From: Bacillota bacterium
GTDB lineage: Bacteria; Bacillota; Bacilli; Paenibacillales; Paenibacillaceae
NCBI GenBank assembly: GCA_023460795.1
Contig: JAEWPC010000058.1
Span: 1 to 64,000 of the forward strand
Direction of reading: 5' to 3'
DNA: 64,000 nucleotides
Numbering within the stretch: the stretch's first letter is position 1; each line of letters starts with the position of its first letter. The notes beneath the pieces were generated by a model. The model ran no database searches. It saw only the letters and a program-made list of their open reading frames with translations, and was not told the origin of the DNA. Below, piece after piece: positions 50,204 through 57,120 of the stretch. The position numbers and the translations under genes are program-made.

Positions 50204-51922
50204 TTGGCTGCACATCCAATAATCAAAGCCGATCAGACGCTTGATTGCAAAGGTTTGGCTTGTCCGATGCCTATCGTCAAAACCAAGAAAGCGATGGATC
50301 AGCTTCAGTCCGGGCAAGTCATCGAGGTACAGGCAACGGATAAAGGTTCGCTGGCTGACATTCAGGGCTGGGCTAAGAATACCGGCCATCAATATGTAGG
50401 CACGATTCAGGATGGCGATGTACTCAAGCATTTCATTCGTAAATCCAGTGCGGACGAGATCAAGGAAGAGAAAAAGTACCCTCGCACCGTTACTAATGAA
50501 GAGCTGGAGAAGAAGCTAGGCAGCGTAACCGTACTCGATGTCCGCGAGCCTGCCGAATATGCGTTTAACCGGATTCCCGGCGCGGTCTCCATACCGCTGG
50601 GGGAGCTGGAAGTGCGCATGGGCGAGCTTAATCCGGAAGATGACATACATGTGGTATGTCGTACGGGTTCGCGCAGCGATATGGCATGTCAGCTGCTGGC
50701 CGAGAAAGGCTACAAGAATGTGAAGAACGTGGAGCCTGGCATGTCCGGGTGGTCCGGCCCTACGGAAACAACCTTGACTACTGCAACCGGACTCCGCCCG
50801 ATGACAGCGGGAGAATTGGCGACAATCGTATTGAACAAAGAAGAGCTCTTTATTCTAGACGTGCGCAACCAAAGCGATTTCGACGATTGGAAAATCGAAG
50901 GGGAGAGCGTCGAGATCATCAACATTCCGTATTTCGATTTGCTTGACGGCGTCGATCAAGCGCTTGCGCAAATTCCGAGCAACCAACGCTTGCTGGTGGT
51001 ATGCGCCAAGGAAGGTTCCTCCAAATTCGTGGCGGAACAATTGGTCGAGGCTGGAAGGACGAATGTCTCTTATCTCGAAGGCGGCATGAAATCCTGGAGC
51101 GAACATATGGAGCCCGTGAAAATCGGGGATTTGAAAGACGGCGGATCCCTGTACCAATTCGTGCGGATCGGCAAAGGCTGCCTTTCCTACATGGTCATTT
51201 CCAACGGTGAAGCGGCCGTGATCGATACGCTGCGGATGACCGACGTATTCGAACGTTTCGCCAAGGATCAGGGAGCAACCATTAAGCACACGCTGGACAC
51301 GCACCTGCACGCTGACCACATCTCCGGCGGGCGCAAATTGGCGGAGCAAACAGGAGCAACGTACTGGCTGCCGCCCAAGGACGCGACGGAAGTAACTTTC
51401 TCGTATGAGAAGTTGGAAGAGGGCCGTCACATCACGGTCGGCAATACGACAATCGTCATTCAGCCCATTTACTCGCCGGGTCACACCATCGGCAGCACGT
51501 CGTTTATCGTGGATGATCAATATCTGCTTACGGGGGACATCTTGTTCATCGCATCGATCGGCCGTCCGGACTTGGCCGGCCAAGCAGAGGACTGGGTCGG
51601 CGATCTTCGCAACACCTTGTATAACCGTTACAAAGGCTTGGCTCAGGATTTGATCGTACTGCCGGCCCACTTCGGCAAAGTAACGGAGTTGGGAGAAGGC
51701 GGCCGCGTCATGGCCCGGTTGTCGGATTTGTACCGCGACAATCCTGGCTTGAACATTCAGGATGAAGAGACGTTCCGAAAGACGGTAACCGAGAATTTGC
51801 CGCCTCAACCGAACGCTTATCAGGAGATCCGCCAGACGAATATGGGTAAGATTACACCGGACGAAGACGAGCAGCGCGAGATGGAAATCGGTCCGAACCG
51901 CTGCGCGGTGCATGATAACTAA
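50204..51922 (+). CDS. TusA-rhodanese-rhodanese-persulfide dioxygenase fusion
   Basis: A 572-residue four-domain sulfur enzyme. Residues 1-80 are a TusA domain (Cys20 in CPMPIVK). Residues about 92-185 are a rhodanese (Cys152 in CRTGSR), and about 198-302 a second rhodanese (Cys267 in CAKEGS). Residues about 315-560 are an ETHE1/PDO metallo-beta-lactamase: H367, H369, D371 and H372 in THLHADH, H427 in SPGHT, D445 in TGD, H489 in PAHFG. It should relay persulfide sulfur and oxidise it to sulfite or thiosulfate. S. aureus CstB has MBL plus rhodanese parts in the reverse order and no TusA. TTG start with GAGGAGGG upstream; under CstR-like operator 1. Confidence 0.93.
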   Translation: MAAHPIIKADQTLDCKGLACPMPIVKTKKAMDQLQSGQVIEVQATDKGSLADIQGWAKNTGHQYVGTIQDGDVLKHFIRKSSADEIKEEKKYPRTVTNEELEKKLGSVTVLDVREPAEYAFNRIPGAVSIPLGELEVRMGELNPEDDIHVVCRTGSRSDMACQLLAEKGYKNVKNVEPGMSGWSGPTETTLTTATGLRPMTAGELATIVLNKEELFILDVRNQSDFDDWKIEGESVEIINIPYFDLLDGVDQALAQIPSNQRLLVVCAKEGSSKFVAEQLVEAGRTNVSYLEGGMKSWSEHMEPVKIGDLKDGGSLYQFVRIGKGCLSYMVISNGEAAVIDTLRMTDVFERFAKDQGATIKHTLDTHLHADHISGGRKLAEQTGATYWLPPKDATEVTFSYEKLEEGRHITVGNTTIVIQPIYSPGHTIGSTSFIVDDQYLLTGDILFIASIGRPDLAGQAEDWVGDLRNTLYNRYKGLAQDLIVLPAHFGKVTELGEGGRVMARLSDLYRDNPGLNIQDEETFRKTVTENLPPQPNAYQEIRQTNMGKITPDEDEQREMEIGPNRCAVHDN

Positions 51923-51937
51923 GGGAGGAACATGACA

Positions 51938-52171
51938 ATGAATATAAATACGGATATCACGGTCGATACGAAAGGTATGGCGTGCCCGATGCCGATCGTT
52001 AAGGCAAAGAAAGCGTTGGACGGTCTGCAGACGGGGCAAGTCATGGAGGTTCTGTCTACGGACAAAGGCTCCGTGAATGATTTTCAGGCGTGGGTCAAAC
52101 AAACCAAACACGAACTTATTCAGCATCTAGAAGACAATGGCGTGTATAAATTTTACGTTCGCAAATCCTAA
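51938..52171 (+). CDS. tusA: TusA family sulfurtransferase
   Basis: A 77-residue TusA with the active Cys in TKGMACPMPIVKAKKAL. It closely resembles the TusA domain fused to the preceding protein and includes the same FYVRKS-type ending. It carries persulfide sulfur between enzymes. ATG 51938 is 9 bases after GGGAGG; ATG 51932 is an alternative. It follows the fusion gene after 15 bases. Confidence 0.93.
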   Translation: MNINTDITVDTKGMACPMPIVKAKKALDGLQTGQVMEVLSTDKGSVNDFQAWVKQTKHELIQHLEDNGVYKFYVRKS

Positions 52172-52173
52172 TG

Positions 52174-52204
52174 AATAAGCGGACCCGGAAGGGCCCGCTT
52201 ATTT
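52174..52204 (+). terminator. intrinsic terminator
   Basis: AATAAGCGGACCC-GGAA-GGGCCCGCTTATT hairpin after tusA. The following TSUP gene may be reached by read-through or its own promoter. Confidence 0.8.
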
Positions 52205-52246
52205 CAACTCTCTATAAACGATGGTGACTTACGACAGGAGGGTGTC

Positions 52247-53038
52247 ATGGATTTCTTACTGCTCATCATCATGGTGCTCATCGGTTTAGTCGGCTCTTTC
52301 TTTTCGGGGTTGCTCGGTATTGGCGGCGCGATCATCAATTATCCATTACTATTGTATATTCCATCCCTTGTCGGTGCGGTGCAATTTACGGCTCACGAAG
52401 TTTCCTCCATCAGCATGTTCCAAGTCTTTTTCGCTTCGCTTGCGGGTGTTATCGCATTCCGTAAAAAAAGCAAAAAGGGGGGAAGCGGCGTCCTCCATAA
52501 ACAACTGGTTCTTTATATGGGGAGCAGCATACTTGTCGGAAGCCTGGCCGGCGGACTTGTCTCGGGTAAGTTGAACGCGGATGTCATCAATCTGATCTAC
52601 GGCATTCTTGCGGTACTGGCCGTCGTGCTGATGCTAATACCCAACAGGGGGAAACAACAGGATACGGACGAGCTCCGGTTTAACAAATTCATCGCCGTTA
52701 CTGCGGCATTCGTAGTAGGTATCGTATCCGGAATCGTGGGGGCCGGCGGCGCGTTTATCCTAATTCCCATCATGCTCACCGTACTCCGAATTCCCACGCG
52801 CACAACCATTGCGTCCTCGCTCGCGATCGTTTTTATTTCTGCCGTCGGAGGCGTCATCGGGAAGATCTCGGGAGGGGATATCCCTCTGTTGGCGACGGTA
52901 TATACCGTCATCGGGAGTTTGATCGGAGCGCCAATCGGCACGTTGGTCAGCTCGAAAATCAACGTCAAGGTGCTTCGATATGGTCTGGTCGTCCTCATCG
53001 CGCTTACGGCCATTAAAGTATGGTCGTCCATTGTGTGA
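52247..53038 (+). CDS. TSUP (TauE/SafE) family sulfite/anion exporter
   Basis: A 263-residue membrane protein with eight predicted helices in two homologous halves: GLVGSFFSGLLGIGGAIINY with LLLYIP, and VGIVSGIVGAGGAFILIPIM. In sulfur-detoxification operons TSUP proteins export sulfite or thiosulfate formed by the persulfide dioxygenase. ACAGGAGG lies 8 bases before the ATG. Confidence 0.93.
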   Translation: MDFLLLIIMVLIGLVGSFFSGLLGIGGAIINYPLLLYIPSLVGAVQFTAHEVSSISMFQVFFASLAGVIAFRKKSKKGGSGVLHKQLVLYMGSSILVGSLAGGLVSGKLNADVINLIYGILAVLAVVLMLIPNRGKQQDTDELRFNKFIAVTAAFVVGIVSGIVGAGGAFILIPIMLTVLRIPTRTTIASSLAIVFISAVGGVIGKISGGDIPLLATVYTVIGSLIGAPIGTLVSSKINVKVLRYGLVVLIALTAIKVWSSIV

Positions 53039-53080
53039 ATGTATACACCATACCTGCTAACATTTGCCTCGGCTAAAGGA

Positions 53081-53124
53081 TTGCATTCTTTTTTATTGTC
53101 CATTATTATACCTATAGGGGTATG
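53081..53124 (+). promoter_or_regulatory. promoter with CstR-like operator (site 2)
   Basis: TTGCAT (53081-53086), 17 bases, TATTAT (53104-53109), with TATACCTATAGGGGTATG (53107-53124) overlapping the -10 and start point. It has the same dyad and the same placement as operator 1. Confidence 0.8.
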
Positions 53125-53155
53125 AGTAATACAAAAATCTAAAGAGAGAAGGTAT

Positions 53156-53644
53156 GTGCCCTTGGAATCGGCTAAAGATAAAACGACAATCGTACTCTTC
53201 AGCGGCGAATTGGATAAAGCCATTGCGGCATTCATTATTGCGAACGGAGCTGCGGCGTATGACCACGAGGTGACGATCTTCTTCACGTTCTGGGGCTTAA
53301 ACGCGCTTCGCCGCGACGAACCGATCAGAACGAACAAAGGTTTGCTTGAAAAAGCTTTCGGATGGATGATGCCGCGCGGCCCGAAAAAGCTGGGCTTGTC
53401 GAAAATGAACTTCGGCGGTCTGGGACCCCGGATGATCAAACATGTCATGAAAAAGCACAATGCCTTGTCGCTGCCTCAATTGATTGAATTGGCTCAAGAA
53501 CAAGGCGTGAAGCTGGTCGCCTGTACGATGACGATGGACTTGCTCGGCCTGAAACAGGAGGAATTGATCGACGGTCTGGAGTATGCGGGAGTAGCCGCCT
53601 ACTTGCGGGACGCCGCGAACGGCAAAGTAAACTTGTTCATTTAG
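53156..53644 (+). CDS. DsrE/DsrF-like sulfur-relay protein
   Basis: A 162-residue protein of the DsrE/DsrF/DrsH family found in CoA-disulfide-reductase/persulfide operons. Core: TTIVLFSGELDKAIAAFIIA, VTIFFTFWGLNALRR, a middle MMPRGPKKLGLSKMNFGGLG, and VKLVACTMTMDLLGLKQEEL, whose Cys near residue 122 is the likely persulfide carrier. GTG start with GAGAAGG upstream. First gene behind operator 2. Confidence 0.9.
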   Translation: MPLESAKDKTTIVLFSGELDKAIAAFIIANGAAAYDHEVTIFFTFWGLNALRRDEPIRTNKGLLEKAFGWMMPRGPKKLGLSKMNFGGLGPRMIKHVMKKHNALSLPQLIELAQEQGVKLVACTMTMDLLGLKQEELIDGLEYAGVAAYLRDAANGKVNLFI

Positions 53645-53677
53645 AACAAGCGGGTATGAACTTATTATTTTTTTCTT

Positions 53678-53700
53678 TATACTATACCCATACACGTATA
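53678..53700 (+). promoter_or_regulatory. promoter -10 with CstR-like operator (site 3)
   Basis: TATACT (53678-53683) is a good -10 and TATACCCATACACGTATA (53683-53700) is a CstR-like dyad immediately before the repressor gene. No clear -35 is visible. It implies autoregulation. Confidence 0.65.
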
Positions 53701-53715
53701 AGGAGATGTTGGAGC

Positions 53716-53982
53716 ATGAATTACGAATACACGGACGAAGTCAAAACCCGGCTGCGCAGAATCGAAGGACAAGTTCGCGGCGTGCTGCGGTTGATGGAGG
53801 AAGGCAAATCCTGCAAAGAAGTCGTTGCGCAGTTGTCCGCTGTCCGTAACGCATCGGACAAGGCTATCGCTCAGATCGTTGCGGAGAATCTGCAGCAATG
53901 CATCCTGGCGGAACAAGCTGCCGGTAACGATACGGGCAAGATGGTCAAAGAAGCCGTGGAGCTTCTGGTTAAGAGCCGCTAA
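53716..53982 (+). CDS. cstR: CstR-type persulfide-sensing repressor (CsoR family)
   Basis: An 88-residue all-helical repressor of the CsoR/RcnR family (RLRRIEGQVRGVLRLMEEGK). Cys33 and Cys62 correspond to the two thiols of CstR. The His that completes the Cu(I) site in CsoR is Asn58 here (AENLQQC), so it should sense persulfides rather than copper. The surrounding genes are all sulfur-related, and the three operators nearby fit the family. ATG 53716 has TTGGAG close upstream; the upstream in-frame extension overlaps the operator and is not expected to be translated. Confidence 0.92.
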   Translation: MNYEYTDEVKTRLRRIEGQVRGVLRLMEEGKSCKEVVAQLSAVRNASDKAIAQIVAENLQQCILAEQAAGNDTGKMVKEAVELLVKSR

Positions 53983-54015
53983 CGCAACAAATAACAATCA
54001 GAGGGAGAAATAAAC

Positions 54016-54333
54016 ATGGCATTCAGGATTCCCAAGCAAATGACGCCGCAGGAAGTTGCAGCACGTCTGAAATCAGGGGAGCCCCTAATGTTGCTAGATG
54101 TACGCGAACCGGCTGAATGGGCGGAAGGACATGTGGTCGGAGCCCAAAATATCCCTCTCGGACAATTGGGCGAACGTCGCAACGAACTGGACCCCAAGCG
54201 CGAAACCATCGTGATCTGCAGAAGCGGCAACCGAAGCGGACTCGCATGCGAACTGCTCGGCGAACAAGGTTACGACGTCGTTAACATGACGGGCGGCCTC
54301 CTTCAATGGACAGACGAACTGGTTCGGGATTAA
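54016..54333 (+). CDS. single-domain rhodanese
   Basis: A 105-residue cytosolic sulfurtransferase: MLLDVREPAEWAEGHVVGAQ and active Cys in IVICRSGNRSG (near residue 68). It moves sulfane sulfur in the CstR regulon. GAGGGAGA precedes the ATG, 33 bases behind cstR, so it is probably co-transcribed. Confidence 0.94.
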   Translation: MAFRIPKQMTPQEVAARLKSGEPLMLLDVREPAEWAEGHVVGAQNIPLGQLGERRNELDPKRETIVICRSGNRSGLACELLGEQGYDVVNMTGGLLQWTDELVRD

Positions 54334-54365
54334 GTGAAGGCTAAAGCGAAAGGAGACCTCTTCAG

Positions 54366-54755
54366 TTGAACAGCGACCTATGGGTAAATATCATTCTCGT
54401 CGTTATGGTACTCGCATTCTTCTATTACCGATTCGGTCCGACGAAAGGGCTAAAGACGCTTAGTGCGGCAAATTTCAAACAAGAGCTTGAGGGGGCCAAG
54501 CCATCGGTTCTTATCGACGTTCGCGAACCGGGAGAGTTCAAGGGAGGACATATTCAAGGGGCGAAGAATATCCCTTTGTCCCAGTTGGATCGCCGGCTAG
54601 GCGAAATTCCCAACGATCGGGATCTGTTGCTCTATTGCCGAAGCGGCATGAGAAGCAAAAATGCCGCGAAGATATTGATAAAGAACGGGTTTAACCGGCT
54701 GGCTCACTTGCGCGGCGGTATCAGCGCATGGACAGACCCCGTGTCGAAACGATAA
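54366..54755 (+). CDS. membrane-anchored rhodanese
   Basis: A 129-residue protein with an N-terminal membrane helix (LWVNIILVVMVLAFFYYRFG) followed by a rhodanese domain (VLIDVREPGEFKGGHIQGAK; active Cys in LLYCRSGMRSK). It resembles YqhL/YibN-type anchored rhodaneses and would act on the inner face of the membrane. TTG start with AAAGGAGA upstream; 32 bases after the previous rhodanese. Confidence 0.92.
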   Translation: MNSDLWVNIILVVMVLAFFYYRFGPTKGLKTLSAANFKQELEGAKPSVLIDVREPGEFKGGHIQGAKNIPLSQLDRRLGEIPNDRDLLLYCRSGMRSKNAAKILIKNGFNRLAHLRGGISAWTDPVSKR

Positions 54756-54773
54756 ACGAAAGGGTGAGTTCAA

Positions 54774-55160
54774 ATGACTTTCCATTACACGGTAGAAACG
54801 GACAAGACACCGGAACAAGCCATAGGGAAGTTGACGGAAACCCTGAAGGAAGAAAAGTTCGGCGTGCTCTGGCAGTTGGATATGAAGGCCAAGCTTGAGG
54901 AGAAAGGCGTGGATTTCGACCAGTCGTATCACATCCTGGAGGTATGCAACCCGGTCGAAGCCAAACGCGTGCTATCGGAGAATTCTTTAGTCGGCTATTT
55001 CCTTCCTTGCAAGATTGCGGTGTATGAGGAGAAGGGGAAAACGCGGATCGGTCTTCCGAAACCTACAGCCCTGATCGGCCTCGTCGACAACGACAACCTC
55101 ATGGCGATCGCAGCGGATATCGAGAAACGGCTCATGGCTTGCGTGGATAAAAGCAAATGA
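54774..55160 (+). CDS. DUF302 protein
   Basis: A 128-residue DUF302 protein (FHYTVETDKTPEQAIGKLTE; ILEVCNPVEAKRVLSENSLV; FLPCKIAVYEEKGKTRIGLP). DUF302 proteins occur with sulfur-oxidation and persulfide genes, and their exact role is unknown. It has a CNP motif and a second Cys in LPCKI that might carry sulfur. Last gene of the cstR operon, 18 bases after the anchored rhodanese. Confidence 0.92.
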   Translation: MTFHYTVETDKTPEQAIGKLTETLKEEKFGVLWQLDMKAKLEEKGVDFDQSYHILEVCNPVEAKRVLSENSLVGYFLPCKIAVYEEKGKTRIGLPKPTALIGLVDNDNLMAIAADIEKRLMACVDKSK

Positions 55161-55171
55161 CAAGGCGAAAC

Positions 55172-55200
55172 AGGGATCAACTGCCTTGGCAGTGATCCCT
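55172..55200 (+). terminator. hairpin after the DUF302 gene
   Basis: AGGGATCA-A-CTGCC and GGCAG-TGATCCCT form a 13-bp stem with a single-base bulge. There is no T-tract, but its position directly after the operon suggests a terminator or 3'-end stabiliser. Confidence 0.6.
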
Positions 55201-55559
55201 GATCCTGATCGTATTTACTGGGAGGATTCTTCCGACCTTAGGAAACTCCCCCGGAGAAGTTACGATTTTTGGATGGGGGACATCACGTGGGAGAGAATGA
55301 CCTACACGGAGTCGACGTATCGCCAATTCCTGAAAGAACTGTTCGAAGGAGGATATTCGGACCGCAATGAGCTCCTAGACGCCAGAGTACTTTATCTTGG
55401 CGATGCCCACGCGGTCATTCATGCCAAGGTGCTTTTCAGCCAGACGACCGAGTTAAGAGGTGAAGAATCTCACGAGTACGATCTCTAATCGATATGGACC
55501 GAACCGCGGACGGGCGCTGGACTTATTATGACGAATGGGATCTGGACGGGGATTATTGA
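55186..55559 (+). pseudogene. frameshifted hypothetical gene
   Basis: One frame runs 55186-55488 (PDRIYWEDSSDLRKLPRRSY to ELRGEESHEYDL). Just beyond its stop another frame (55494-55559) reads MDRTADGRWTYYDEWDLDGD, which looks like the natural continuation of the acidic, aromatic-rich tail. The 5' end sits inside the hairpin of the DUF302 gene and has no ribosome binding site. Together these suggest a gene remnant with a frameshift near 55488. The family is unknown. Confidence 0.45.
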
Positions 55560-55788
55560 TACTTTTGGCATAGATATATACTCTGACTAACAAAGTTTTA
55601 AGCAAATGGAAGATCGCATCGTGTGAGAAGCACGGTGCTTTTTTGTGTACGGAGTTTCCAGCCAAGCCAGCTAGTTGAATCTGTACAATATAAACCATTA
55701 ATGAAACTTTAAGAACTATTCTAAAAATTTTGTGTTTAATAATATGTAAATTACTTTTATTCTCGATATTGCAGAGAGAGGTCATGTG

Positions 55789-56448
55789 ATGAAGAAACTG
55801 GCGGTTGGGTTCATAGCTGGTGCGGTTTTCGCAAGTTCAACTGTTGTTTATGCAGGTGAGGCAATTAAAGCAGTGATCTTTCCTGTGAAGTATAAAGTGA
55901 ACGGTGTAAACATTGATCTGCCCAACGGATATCAATCTATAAATGTTGATGGGCGTGCGTATGTGCCGATTCGCTTTGCTGCTGAAAGTCTTAATGTGGT
56001 GGTTGCTTATGATGAGGCTTCAAAAACGATTCAGATGGATAGCGGTTTCGATCTCTCAAGTATAAACACTCCTATTCGTGCCGGATATATAGAGGTCGTC
56101 AAGCAAGGGAATACTAGCAAAGTGAAGGGGAAACTTTATATTGGACAAAGTTATTGGGATGCATTGCATAACAGCAAGATGGAAATAAAACCCGGCAGCG
56201 AAGTTGATTTCAAGGCGGGGATTGCTTTCTATAATGATGAAAGCAAGCTTCTTGGAGTAACACCAATATCCATGTCGCTTATAGCTAAAGGAGATCAAAT
56301 CAAATCGTTTGAAATCGTGACAGATCAGGATGTTTCGGGTTATACATATGCTTCTTTGCAGGATATACAACCTGAACCGATTTATGCTTTTTTGCCTCCA
56401 AGCCCGTTTTTAGATGATCCTACTGGAAAAGTAACAATTGAAGATTAA
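55789..56448 (+). CDS. stalk-domain (copper-amine-oxidase-N-like) exported protein, probably truncated
   Basis: A 219-residue exported protein with signal peptide (LAVGFIAGAVFASSTVVYAG). Its stalk domain reads VNGVNIDLPNGYQSINVDGR followed by AYVPIRFAAESLNVVVAYDE. An FxLYD-like second domain follows (SKVKGKLYIGQSYWDALHNS). Codon use and base composition are clearly AT-richer than the neighbours, suggesting recent acquisition. Its TAA stop is followed in the same frame by a further domain (next entry), so the gene may be split by a nonsense change. Confidence 0.75.
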   Translation: MKKLAVGFIAGAVFASSTVVYAGEAIKAVIFPVKYKVNGVNIDLPNGYQSINVDGRAYVPIRFAAESLNVVVAYDEASKTIQMDSGFDLSSINTPIRAGYIEVVKQGNTSKVKGKLYIGQSYWDALHNSKMEIKPGSEVDFKAGIAFYNDESKLLGVTPISMSLIAKGDQIKSFEIVTDQDVSGYTYASLQDIQPEPIYAFLPPSPFLDDPTGKVTIED

Positions 56449-56478
56449 AATGCCGTTAAGACCGGGGATTTTTCAAAG

Positions 56479-56727
56479 ATGAGATTTATGCTGGGGATCT
56501 TGAAAACAGGTATATATCGGGTTGAAGGAGTCTTAACCTATTACGGTGAAGCCGATAAAGTAATCGGTACAGCCGATATTATTTTTAAGGGTAAGGGTTT
56601 AGATGAAAATAGAAACGGTTCGAGAATTATGTATGAAACGGCCGGAAAAGGCGACTTGACCAAAGCCAAAAGGGTTACATTGACTATTAATAAATTTGAG
56701 CCAATTAACGAAATTGAACCAAGCTAA
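56479..56727 (+). pseudogene. C-terminal fragment of the stalk-domain gene
   Basis: An 82-residue reading frame in phase with the preceding stalk gene, separated from it by one TAA and 30 bases of open frame. It reads YRVEGVLTYYGEADKVIGTA and then DIIFKGKGLDENRN, like a second copy of the FxLYD-like domain of the upstream part. The ATG has no ribosome binding site. Best read as the detached end of the 55789 gene. Confidence 0.5.
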
Positions 56728-57076
56728 CAAAAATCCAGATATTTATTATTTCGCAGACATTAGAATGTCATATGAGGCTAAGCTTAAATATGGATCTCCG
56801 TTTTATAGGAATATTTCAAAAGTATCAACCCAGATTATGACGGATTTTTGTCAAAGGAAATTAAAAGTTTTGTATTACAATTGAAGGAGGACAAGAATAT
56901 ATACCGATTCTAACTCGCGGAAATCGCGGGTTTTTCTTTTTATCGGAACAGATTCTTGTCATTGATCAGTGTCACATTTTATTCAGATTACCGAAAAAGA
57001 CCAAAAGAATTTACCAATTACCGTTAGTCATTAGCCCATTCGGGCTATTCTTGCTGCGCCTATTCATTCATAACCT
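56728..57076. other. AT-rich stretch without a supported gene
   Basis: A 62-codon open frame (56696-56884) overlaps the previous fragment but has no ribosome binding site and no recognisable content. An orphan AAGGAGG at 56884-56890 is followed by no start codon. The terminator at 56913-56940 and a small hairpin TAGCCC-ATTC-GGGCTA near 57032 are the only structures. Confidence 0.5.
56913..56940 (+). terminator. intrinsic terminator
   Basis: CTCGCG-GAAAT-CGCGGG hairpin followed by TTTTTCTTTTT at the end of the AT-rich stretch. Confidence 0.75.
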
Positions 57077-57110
57077 GTTAGTACATGTTTGATCAATCTG
57101 TACTACTAAC
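57077..57110. promoter_or_regulatory. inverted repeat before the copper ATPase gene
   Basis: GTTAGTACA (57077) and TGTACTACTAAC (57099) form an imperfect dyad ending right at the ribosome binding site of the copper ATPase gene. It could be a copper-responsive operator; the match to known cop boxes (TACANNTGTA) is only partial. Confidence 0.35.
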
Positions 57111-57120
57111 GGAGGTTCGA

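Noticed and set aside
50204..51922. Plain glyoxalase II/hydroxyacylglutathione hydrolase.
   Set aside because: The MBL domain is preceded by TusA and two rhodanese domains and has the compact ETHE1-type ending; the context is sulfide detoxification.
53716..53982. A copper-sensing CsoR that would control the copper ATPase gene at 57121.
   Set aside because: The His ligand is replaced by Asn58, all adjacent genes are sulfur-related, and the matching operators lie only in the sulfur block, not before 57121.
55172..55215. Start of the 55186 ORF as a genuine gene start.
   Set aside because: The TTG/GTG codons lie inside a strong hairpin, with no ribosome binding site; the ORF is more likely a remnant.
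56696..56884. A 62-residue protein overlapping the stalk fragment.
   Set aside because: No ribosome binding site, low-complexity content and location in decayed AT-rich sequence.
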